Origin: Gemmatimonadota bacterium
GTDB lineage: Bacteria > Latescibacterota > UBA2968 > UBA8231
Assembly (NCBI GenBank): GCA_018673255.1
Contig: JABHDC010000262.1
Span: forward strand, 1-5,538
DNA: 5,538 nucleotides
Direction: 5' to 3'
Made by a program: the position numbers and the translations under genes. Position 1 is the stretch's first letter. Each line of letters starts with the position of its first letter. The notes below the pieces were generated by a model that did not search any database, had not been told where the DNA came from, and saw only the letters and a program-made list of their open reading frames with translations. Shown here piece after piece: positions 1 to 5,538 of the stretch.

Positions 1-1410
1 CGGATCCGTTCGGCCACATCGAAGATGCTGCACGAGATCTGGGGTCGCCCCACCGTTCAGCGCGTGGCCGATGCCGTCGCCAAGGGCATCGACAGTCCGA
101 ATCAGGTCATCGTCGTCGGCATCAAGGGCGAAGATGTGGCACGAACACTCGGCGCGCGCGAGGGGAGGATCTTCGCCTACCAGGAGAGCCCCGTTCTTGG
201 GCTGCCCGGTGGCACAGGCGATGCAGTGCGTGTCGCGCTGGAACACTTCGATGCCGATGACCGCACGGTCTACGTCTTCCCCGGCGACATGGGACTGCTC
301 ACGCAACGAGTGGTGACACAGTTTCGCTGCGATTTCGACGGTCAGCGTTGCGACATGATGGTTCTCACCGGCCTGTACGATGGCGCGCCGGAAAGCAACT
401 ACTACGGTCGGATCGTGCGAGTCCCAGAAGTCGATGCCGATGACGCGCCCACCGGTGAGGATGCCGGTCGCGTGATTGCCATCAAGGAACACAAGGATAT
501 CCTGGGCCTGCCCATTGGCGGGGGCGAGGAACTGCACTACAAGGGCCGGCGATTCTTCTTCAGTCGCGACGAACTGCTGCGCATCAACGAAATCAATACC
601 CTCGTCGTCGCCTTCCGTGAAACGGCACTGCGCCAGCACATCGGGGCCATGGACACGGACAATGTTCAGGGGGAATTGATGCTCACCGATCTGGTGGAAA
701 TCTTCAACTCCCATGGACTGGTGGTCCGTGCCGTGCCCGCCGTCAGCGAGGAGGAGATCCTCGGCTTCAATGTGAAGAGTGTCTGGCGACAGATGGAATC
801 CATCGCCACCCGCCGTTCCTATGAACGCCTCATGGATATCGTCACCATCGTCGACGAGGATGATTTCTATCTCGATGACGATGTAATCGATCACATCATC
901 GCCCTCGATGAACAATCCGGGCCACTCGATATCGTGATCGGCAAGGGCGTACAGGTAAGTGCCGGCGTGCAATTGGCGCCCAATGTCCACCTGGGCGATC
1001 GGTGCCGTCTGTCGGGTGGGATCGTGCTGGAGGAAGATGTGCGAATCGGCTCGGGTGTCGAACTGAGCACGCACGATGGACAGACGATGATCCTGCGCCG
1101 GCGGTCTCAGGTCCTGGCCCGCAGCGTCCTGAAGGGAAATCTCATCCTTGGAGCAGGCAGTCGCGTCGAATCCGGCGTGCTCATGACAGGCAGTGATGAG
1201 CATCCCATGCGCGTCGGTGACAATGTGACGATCAAGGGTACCAGCTACCTGTACGGTTGCCTGGTCGACGCTGACGTGACAATCGAGCACTCGGTCATCA
1301 AAGGCCGTCACGTGCACCGTGTTGAGCGACGCGACGGGTCCATACAGCCGATCCGTTACGTTCTGCCGCAGCCGGAGGGACTCGACTCAATCGCTCCCAT
1401 CACCGACTGA
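1..1410 (+). CDS. GlmU-like sugar-phosphate nucleotidyltransferase with left-handed beta-helix C-terminus (5' end outside window)
   Basis: Likely transfers a nucleotidyl group from an NTP to a sugar 1-phosphate, giving an NDP-sugar in the cytoplasm. The frame is open from base 1. Its first residues, RIRSATSKMLHEIWGRP, align with the end of the GxGTRM loop and the PKxLH segment of GlmU, so the ATG at 25 is an internal Met and roughly 15-20 residues are missing. Counting from that Met, GlmU-like motifs follow in order: GGTGDAV (62-68), GD (87-88, the Mg-binding Asp region), YYGRIVR (126-132), KEHKD (154-158), INEINT (187-192), DNVQGE (212-217, with the second metal-binding Asn position kept) and GFNV (247-250). 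Between KEHKD and INEINT there are about 20 more residues than in E. coli GlmU. Residues about 300-430 show hexapeptide-type repeats of a beta-helix. The acetyltransferase hallmarks of GlmU (an NIGAGT..CNYDG-type segment) are absent, so a true bifunctional GlmU is unlikely. The family is fairly sure; the sugar and nucleotide are not known. Confidence 0.85.
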   Translation, partial: RIRSATSKMLHEIWGRPTVQRVADAVAKGIDSPNQVIVVGIKGEDVARTLGAREGRIFAYQESPVLGLPGGTGDAVRVALEHFDADDRTVYVFPGDMGLLTQRVVTQFRCDFDGQRCDMMVLTGLYDGAPESNYYGRIVRVPEVDADDAPTGEDAGRVIAIKEHKDILGLPIGGGEELHYKGRRFFFSRDELLRINEINTLVVAFRETALRQHIGAMDTDNVQGELMLTDLVEIFNSHGLVVRAVPAVSEEEILGFNVKSVWRQMESIATRRSYERLMDIVTIVDEDDFYLDDDVIDHIIALDEQSGPLDIVIGKGVQVSAGVQLAPNVHLGDRCRLSGGIVLEEDVRIGSGVELSTHDGQTMILRRRSQVLARSVLKGNLILGAGSRVESGVLMTGSDEHPMRVGDNVTIKGTSYLYGCLVDADVTIEHSVIKGRHVHRVERRDGSIQPIRYVLPQPEGLDSIAPITD

Positions 1411-1444
1411 ACGCCCTGAGGTCTGAGCCAGTGCAATACATGCA

Positions 1445-1478
1445 AAAGGCCCTGTCGGCAGCTGCCGACAGGGCCTTT
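1445..1478. terminator. Bidirectional intrinsic terminator between convergent genes
   Basis: This is a perfect 34-bp palindrome. As RNA it would form a 15-bp stem (AAAGGCCCTGTCGGC and its complement) with an AGCT loop. It starts 34 nt after the stop of the plus-strand gene and lies 22 nt past the stop of the minus-strand gene. The A/T ends of the stem give short U runs on both transcripts (UUU on plus, UUUU on minus), followed by mixed sequence. Position and symmetry fit a shared terminator; the short U tracts make its strength uncertain. Confidence 0.85.
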
Positions 1479-1500
1479 GCTGTTGCCATCGTGTGGATGA

Positions 1501-2454
1501 TCAGAGTTTTCTCAGTGCCTCGACCTGCTCCCGACGCACTTTGCAGACCATGGTGTAAGCCGGATCGTAGATGTTGCCCAGGTCGTATTCGACACACTGA
1601 CCGAGCAGATGATGGGCCGATCGTGCATCAAGACCGATCTCTGCACTCGTCAACCAGGATAACATCTCCGTCGTCGCATGCTGCACGCACTGATCCAGCG
1701 GCCTCGCATTGCCGATGGTCATCATCCACGTCTCATCCAGTGCCCGTGGCCAGCCGATGGTTCGCCCCTTGATCAACTCGACGCCGAAGCGGACATCGAA
1801 GGAAATCTCCACGCCTGTGCCCACGATCTCGCCATCTCCCTGCACGGCGTGGCCGTCACCGATATGGAAGAGGGCGCCAGGCGCAAAGACGGGAAAGTGG
1901 ACCTTCACGCCCTGCCGGAAACCACGGTAGTCCATGTTGCCACCGTGAGTTGACGAGGTCGATGTGGAGATCGCCTGCCCCCGCTCTGGAGCGACACCAA
2001 AACATCCGACCATCGGATCCAGTGTCAGAGGCATGCGAGTCATTGGGCCCTCGCCGGTCGCCAACTGCACCGTACCGGCCTCGACATCAACATTCCAGCG
2101 GAAAGAGGGCCGCGCGTCATCATCGAATTGCGGCTGCGGGTCGTCGTCGAAGGTGGGCTGGAAACCGGGATCCACGACGTTGGCCGCAACCTGCCCACCT
2201 GTCCAACCCCAATCTCGATTCGGCGTCAACTCGTCGAGGGTCACCACAAGCGTGTCCCCCTCCTCCGCACCACGCACGAAGAATGGTCCCGTCTGCGGAT
2301 TGCCTCGCGGGCTCACCCGTTGGCCGGTGTGATCTCTTCCACGGGCATCGACGGTCGTCGTCGAGACACTGTCACCGGAGTCGATTTCCAGCACGGCATC
2401 GTGCCATCCCATGGTCGTGTGATAGTGGGTCGGTACGAATTCGTGATGGGCCAT
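1501..2454 (-). CDS. Acetamidase/formamidase family amidohydrolase
   Basis: Belongs to the FmdA/AmdA family, whose studied members hydrolyse formamide or short aliphatic amides to the acid and ammonia; many members have unknown substrates. The protein is 317 aa, close to the usual family size. Family features (numbering from the chosen start) are the N-terminal MAHHEFVPTHYHTT segment, NPQTGPFFV (52-60), STHGGNMD (168-175) and GDGHAVQGDGE (199-209); the His, Asp and Glu residues of the last two are the likely metal or active-site region. An in-frame ATG at 2514 would give 20 more residues overlapping the upstream gene. The ATG at 2454 is preferred because it begins at the conserved N-terminus, has a GGAGG motif 8 nt upstream and follows the upstream stop by one base (TGA-G-ATG). 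No signal peptide or membrane segment is seen, so it is probably cytoplasmic. Co-translation with the oxidoreductase suggests a shared pathway. Substrate unknown. Confidence 0.93.
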   Translation of the reverse strand: MAHHEFVPTHYHTTMGWHDAVLEIDSGDSVSTTTVDARGRDHTGQRVSPRGNPQTGPFFVRGAEEGDTLVVTLDELTPNRDWGWTGGQVAANVVDPGFQPTFDDDPQPQFDDDARPSFRWNVDVEAGTVQLATGEGPMTRMPLTLDPMVGCFGVAPERGQAISTSTSSTHGGNMDYRGFRQGVKVHFPVFAPGALFHIGDGHAVQGDGEIVGTGVEISFDVRFGVELIKGRTIGWPRALDETWMMTIGNARPLDQCVQHATTEMLSWLTSAEIGLDARSAHHLLGQCVEYDLGNIYDPAYTMVCKVRREQVEALRKL

Positions 2455-2455
2455 C

Positions 2456-3520
2456 TCACCCGCCTCCGCCGAGATGCACTTCCTTGCCTGTGCGACCGGA
2501 TTCGTAGACGGCATTGATGATCTCTACCGCATGCCGGGCACTGCCAAGACTGATCTCGGGTGGACGATCTTCACGGATCGCCCCCATCATGTCCATCAGA
2601 ATCTGCGTGTGCCCGTCGAAACTCACCGCCATGGGATCGGCGGAGCCACTGGCCTTGTCAGCTTTGGCACCAAACTGATCGAGCATCTGAGTCTCGCCAG
2701 ACCCATCCTCGTCGCCCATGAGTTTCCAGCCATCCAGGGCGCCCTCACGCTTGCTGACGGCTCCCTGACTGCCATAGAGCATCAGACGCTGATCAAAACC
2801 TGGATAGGCGCAGGTGGTCGTGAACAGCGTACCGATGGCACCGCACTCGAAGCGCAGCAGAGCAACTGTCTGGTCCTCAGCCTCGATATCGTGGCCGAAG
2901 ACGCCGAACATGCCCATCACCGAGGCGACAGGGCCGGCCATCCACTGCAGCAGATCGACGGTATGAACGCCCTGATTCATCAGCGAGCCCCCACCATCCA
3001 TGTCCCAGGTGCCTTTCCACGATCCGTGGGCCCCGTCGTAGTAAGATTGCTTGCGATACCACGGCAGATGGCCGTGAACACCGATCAGATTGCCCAGTGC
3101 GCCATCAGCGATCGCCTCGCGAATCTTCCGGTTCAGCGGATCGAGTCGGGATTGGAAGATCCCGCCCGCCTTGACGCCGGCTGCATCAACAGCTGCGATC
3201 AGGTCGTCGATTCGATCCACACGGATATCGGCCGGCTTCTCGACGATGAGATTCTTGCCAGCCGCTACAACCTGCAGCGCCAGCTCGACGTGGGACCCGG
3301 ATGGTGTGGCGATGTTGACGACATCGACCTCGTCGTCGGCCAGCACCTGCTCCAGTGTATCCCATGCCTTGCATTCGAAGTCTTTGGCGGCCGGTCCCAG
3401 ACGCTCAGGATCGATATCGCAGACACCGACCAGGCGGGCGCCGGGCGCATTCGTCACAGCTTTGCAGTGGTGCCGGCCCATTCCCAGGCCGACGACGGCA
3501 AATCCGATTTCAGCGGACAT
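2456..3520 (-). CDS. Gfo/Idh/MocA family NAD(P)-dependent oxidoreductase
   Basis: Predicted dehydrogenase of the family that oxidises or reduces sugars, inositols and related polyols with NAD(P). It is 354 aa, typical for the family. The N-terminal Rossmann fold shows a beta strand followed by GLGMGRHH (11-18) for cofactor binding, DID (35-37) at the end of the second strand, NIATPSGSH (69-77) and VEKPAD (93-98), where Lys95 is the usual catalytic-site lysine. The C-terminal alpha/beta domain has GGGSLMNQGVHTVDLLQW (176-193); His186 is the expected catalytic His, and Asn182 sits where many relatives have Asp, a known variant. The C-terminus ends in a Gly run. An upstream TTG at 3532 could add four residues, but the ATG at 3520 has GGAG six bases before it. 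The gene is followed after one nucleotide by the amidohydrolase gene. There is no secretion signal, so it is probably cytoplasmic. The substrate cannot be read from the sequence. Confidence 0.95.
   Translation of the reverse strand: MSAEIGFAVVGLGMGRHHCKAVTNAPGARLVGVCDIDPERLGPAAKDFECKAWDTLEQVLADDEVDVVNIATPSGSHVELALQVVAAGKNLIVEKPADIRVDRIDDLIAAVDAAGVKAGGIFQSRLDPLNRKIREAIADGALGNLIGVHGHLPWYRKQSYYDGAHGSWKGTWDMDGGGSLMNQGVHTVDLLQWMAGPVASVMGMFGVFGHDIEAEDQTVALLRFECGAIGTLFTTTCAYPGFDQRLMLYGSQGAVSKREGALDGWKLMGDEDGSGETQMLDQFGAKADKASGSADPMAVSFDGHTQILMDMMGAIREDRPPEISLGSARHAVEIINAVYESGRTGKEVHLGGGG
2463..2467 (-). promoter_or_regulatory. Shine-Dalgarno site of the amidohydrolase gene
   Basis: GGAGG on the minus strand, 8 nt before the ATG at 2454. 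It lies within the Gly codons that end the upstream oxidoreductase gene, so ribosomes finishing that gene reach it directly. It decides the start codon in favour of 2454 over 2514. Confidence 0.8.
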
Positions 3521-3621
3521 CACAGACTCCAACGGGCGGCGGTCTCACGAAATCGCGGACGCCGCGCTCAGTGCGAGGTCAAAAGATTCGTATGAAATAT
3601 CCGAGGAAGAAACTACACACA
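3521..3621 (-). other. Intergenic spacer between the unknown gene and the oxidoreductase operon
   Basis: This 101-nt gap lies between two minus-strand genes. It holds the oxidoreductase Shine-Dalgarno and a short inverted repeat (CGCGG-ACG-CCGCG, 3554-3566) with no following T run, so it is not a convincing terminator. A TTGACC on the minus strand (3582-3577) resembles a -35 box, but no -10 box lies at the proper distance. I therefore cannot decide whether a promoter here separates the two transcription units. Confidence 0.5.
3527..3530 (-). promoter_or_regulatory. Shine-Dalgarno site of the oxidoreductase gene
   Basis: GGAG on the minus strand, 6 nt before the ATG at 3520. It overlaps the alternative TTG at 3532, which makes the ATG the better start. 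Confidence 0.7.
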
Positions 3622-5538
3622 TCAGAACGCGGCGAACACCTTCGTACTACCCTCGTCGTCGCGCACGCAGCTGTTGATGACATCCGCCGGTGAGGTGCCG
3701 AAGATGCTGTTCGTGCGGCCCACGCTGTAGAGATACTTGCGACCCGTCTGCAGTGCCTCAGTATCCTTCTCAGCCGCTTCTTTCTTAGCGGCCGAAGCCA
3801 AGCGGGCAGGCTTGTATTCGCGCAGTTCGAACAGATCGATATAGCTGCCGTCCTCGTAGTCTTCCACGTAGTACAGCTGACCGTCGTCATGAACCCGGAC
3901 CCAGAGGTCCTTGAGATTCGCATTCCCCGCCACTTTGTCGAGACTGACCACGGATAGAGAGATTCGTGCATTGTCCTGGTGCCGACGCCTCTCTGGCTTG
4001 AAACGAAATGAGGCGACCAGACATTCCCGCAGCATTTCCTGCAACTGCGGAATCACCTTCTTGGGCTGGTGAACGTCCTCGATGACGGCCCAGACCTGAC
4101 CGCAGATATGTTTGGCGGTCTCGTCGTAGATCTCGCCCAGATCACTCGGCTTGAGCAACTCCACGGGGACATCGCCGGCCTGCTTCTTCTCAGCATCATC
4201 AAATGTCAGCGGATGGGCGGCGAAGTGCGCCTTCAGCTTGTCTTCGTTGTCCGTGTGCTTCTCTGCGACCAGTTCCATCGCATAGGCCCGGCTGAGATCG
4301 ATGATCTCGTCGACGAACTGCTGCGCCACGTGTGAGGTCAGCATCGTCGCCGTATCGGCATCGGCGCGTTCGCGGGCGAGATTCAGCAAGTCGCGATCGG
4401 TCTCATCCGTAATCTGGCGCAACGACTCTTCGTAATAGACGGTGACGGCCTCACGCGTATACTGATCGCCGTGAGTTTCGGCGAACGTCACGTTGACCCG
4501 AAGGGCCTCGAGCCGCACAAGCGCGCCGGCAGCATGGTCGAGCACCTTCCCAAGGGGTGCCAGTTGCCGCGCATCCGGTTGTACTTCTCGATTGGAGTTG
4601 TTCACCGTGTTGAGCAGCTGATTCAGCTCGACGGTGAAATTTCGGTCCTTCTTCAGGACTTGATCGGGTATGGCCAGCAAATTCTTCAGATTCATGAATT
4701 GGGCCGCCATACGCATGACCGTGTAGGCCTTGAATGTCGGCGTATTCTCGTGAGTCAGTGCTCTGGCCAGAGCCGGCACATCAGCGATGGCCCCTGACGG
4801 ATCGACGAACAGACTCCAGACGATCTGATCTGCCGCTTCAACGGTGGCCAACTGACGGCACACCTGGTGAACCCTCTCGCTGAAATCGCCAAATGTCACA
4901 TCTGCGGCGTCGACGAAATCCGTAGGCTCCACTGTGATGCCCTCGGCTTTCTTCATATCCATGCGAGCCGAGCCACCACCGTCGGATCGTGGCGTGGGTC
5001 GGTGCCCGGCAGCCGAGGTTGGGCCCGGATCTGCAGCTGACTTCCCGCCGCCTCCACCACCCTTAATCACCGAAACACTGCCACTGCCTCCACCGCCGGC
5101 TTTGCCACCACCACCGCTGCCACCACCACCGCTACCACCACCAGCTGGCGCCGCCGGTGCACTCGGTCGGGCCGAGAGCGTGGGCCGATTCCGACCGGCA
5201 TTGCGAGCGCGCTCGAGACGCATGGCAATCTTCTGCGCCTCTTCCATGGATGGGATGGTCGCCCGCAGAGGATTGAATGCTGCAACCACCTTCAGTCGAG
5301 TATTGAGCGGGCTATCCGCGTCGTCCTCATCGGCGCCTTCCTCGGCATCCGATCCAGCGAAGTCTTCTGCCTCGTAGAGGGCGTGCATTGCCGTCTTGAA
5401 CTTCAGGAGGGCGACTTCGATCGGGGAGACGTCGTCGTCATCACCATCGTCGTATTCGTCCTCGTCCTCGTCATCGTCATCGTCATCGGTGCTTACGTCG
5501 TCATCATCGTCGTGTTCGTCGCCGTCGTCGTCATCATC
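3622..5538 (-). CDS. Large protein of unknown family with acidic tract and Gly/Ser linker (N-terminus outside window)
   Basis: I do not recognise this protein. The frame stays open from the stop at 3622 to the right edge (at least 638 residues). The first ATG in it, at 5388, is probably internal, because the 50 codons before it are in frame and code for a clearly biased segment. No ATG, GTG or TTG occurs among them. Visible order: an Asp/Glu tract of 36 residues; a likely amphipathic helix (IEVALLKFKTAMHALYEAEDF); another acidic patch; a basic, Arg-rich helix (about 48-67 from the Met at 5388); a Pro/Ala stretch; a Gly/Ser linker (83-115); a second disordered stretch to about 145; a long, largely helical body (about 158-465); and a C-terminal part with short predicted strands (about 475-525), a Lys/Ala/Glu-rich helix and the end KVFAAF. 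No signal peptide, membrane span or catalytic motif is seen in the visible part. It looks like a soluble multi-domain protein with flexible N-terminal linkers. Coding is supported by length, composition and conserved strand direction. Confidence 0.8.
   Translation of the reverse strand, partial: DDDDDGDEHDDDDDVSTDDDDDDEDEDEYDDGDDDDVSPIEVALLKFKTAMHALYEAEDFAGSDAEEGADEDDADSPLNTRLKVVAAFNPLRATIPSMEEAQKIAMRLERARNAGRNRPTLSARPSAPAAPAGGGSGGGGSGGGGKAGGGGSGSVSVIKGGGGGGKSAADPGPTSAAGHRPTPRSDGGGSARMDMKKAEGITVEPTDFVDAADVTFGDFSERVHQVCRQLATVEAADQIVWSLFVDPSGAIADVPALARALTHENTPTFKAYTVMRMAAQFMNLKNLLAIPDQVLKKDRNFTVELNQLLNTVNNSNREVQPDARQLAPLGKVLDHAAGALVRLEALRVNVTFAETHGDQYTREAVTVYYEESLRQITDETDRDLLNLARERADADTATMLTSHVAQQFVDEIIDLSRAYAMELVAEKHTDNEDKLKAHFAAHPLTFDDAEKKQAGDVPVELLKPSDLGEIYDETAKHICGQVWAVIEDVHQPKKVIPQLQEMLRECLVASFRFKPERRRHQDNARISLSVVSLDKVAGNANLKDLWVRVHDDGQLYYVEDYEDGSYIDLFELREYKPARLASAAKKEAAEKDTEALQTGRKYLYSVGRTNSIFGTSPADVINSCVRDDEGSTKVFAAF
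5044..5142 (-). repeat. Glycine-rich linker-coding tract
   Basis: These 33 codons in the unknown gene read mostly Gly with spaced Ser, including GGGSGGGGSGGGG, then a Val/Ser patch and six more Gly. On the plus strand they appear as a CCACCACCACCG-like run. It is flanked by Pro/Ala/Ser/Thr-rich sequence, so it most likely encodes a long flexible linker between the N-terminal acidic/basic region and the helical body. Near-repeat triplets make it prone to length change. Confidence 0.85.
5431..5538 (-). repeat. Asp/Glu-rich coding tract (GAC/GAT/GAG triplets), reaching the window edge
   Basis: Of 36 codons in the unknown gene, 25 are Asp and 4 are Glu; the rest are single Gly, His, Val, Ser, Thr or Tyr residues. 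Asp codons are mixed (16 GAC, 9 GAT), so this is an imperfect triplet tract and not a pure microsatellite. It continues to the last base, so its full length is unknown. Such polyacidic tracts in other proteins bind cations or basic partners or mimic nucleic acid; none of these is shown here. Confidence 0.85.

Noticed and set aside
25..27. ATG at 25 as the start of the GlmU-like gene
   Set aside because: The frame is open to base 1, and the eight preceding codons continue the alignment with GlmU (Arg of the GTR loop, then SATSK), so this Met is internal.
2452..2514. Longer start at 2514 for the amidohydrolase
   Set aside because: The extra 20 residues overlap the oxidoreductase gene, do not resemble the family N-terminus, and the 2454 ATG has a good Shine-Dalgarno.
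2474..3595. Plus-strand open frame of 373 codons opposite the oxidoreductase gene
   Set aside because: It lies antisense to a gene with clear family motifs; GC-rich coding DNA commonly leaves the opposite strand open. The protein shows no recognisable motif and I see no convincing start signal.
5037..5061. Walker A-like GGGGGGKS in the unknown protein
   Set aside because: It matches GxxxxGK[ST] literally but is part of a Gly-rich low-complexity run followed by disordered sequence instead of a helix, and no Walker B or other NTPase motif is seen. Probably coincidence.
4934..5377. Plus-strand frame coding a Pro-rich protein
   Set aside because: Its poly-Pro runs are the antisense reading of the Gly-rich linker codons; it has no independent support.
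5431..5538. GTC/ATC triplet run as a CRISPR or tandem repeat array
   Set aside because: There are no spaced direct repeats; the triplets keep one reading frame and code an acidic tract in a long open frame.

Overview
The window is GC-rich bacterial DNA with four protein genes, two of them cut by the window edges. There are no tRNA or rRNA genes, mobile elements or CRISPR arrays. The organism cannot be named from the sequence. Clear Shine-Dalgarno motifs, tight gene packing and an intrinsic terminator show a bacterium. The mix of a Gfo/Idh/MocA oxidoreductase, an acetamidase/formamidase-type enzyme and a GlmU-like protein would fit environmental lineages rich in sugar-oxidoreductase paralogues (for example Planctomycetota- or Latescibacterota-like). 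That is only a low-confidence inference.

Left part (1-1410, plus strand): the 3' part of a GlmU-like sugar-phosphate nucleotidyltransferase. Its reading frame is open to the left edge, and the first visible residues align with the middle of the nucleotide-binding loop, so the true start lies just outside. It has a left-handed beta-helix C-terminus but lacks the acetyltransferase signatures of true GlmU.

Convergent junction (1411-1500): a perfect 34-bp palindrome sits between the ends of the plus-strand and minus-strand genes and probably ends transcription from both sides.

Centre (1501-3520, minus strand): a two-gene translational unit. A Gfo/Idh/MocA-family NAD(P)-dependent oxidoreductase is followed, after a single nucleotide, by an acetamidase/formamidase-family amidohydrolase. 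The second gene's Shine-Dalgarno lies inside the first gene's last codons, so the two are probably translationally coupled and may act in one catabolic route for a sugar- or polyol-like or amide-bearing compound.

Right part (3622-5538, minus strand): a long protein of unknown family, at least 638 residues, with its N-terminus outside the window. Its visible N-terminal part holds an extremely acidic Asp/Glu tract and then a natural Gly/Ser linker resembling (GGGGS)n. These lead to a mainly helical central body and a C-terminal domain that matches nothing I recognise. This is the least explained item in the window. About 100 nt separate it from the oxidoreductase on the same strand, so whether it belongs to that operon is open.
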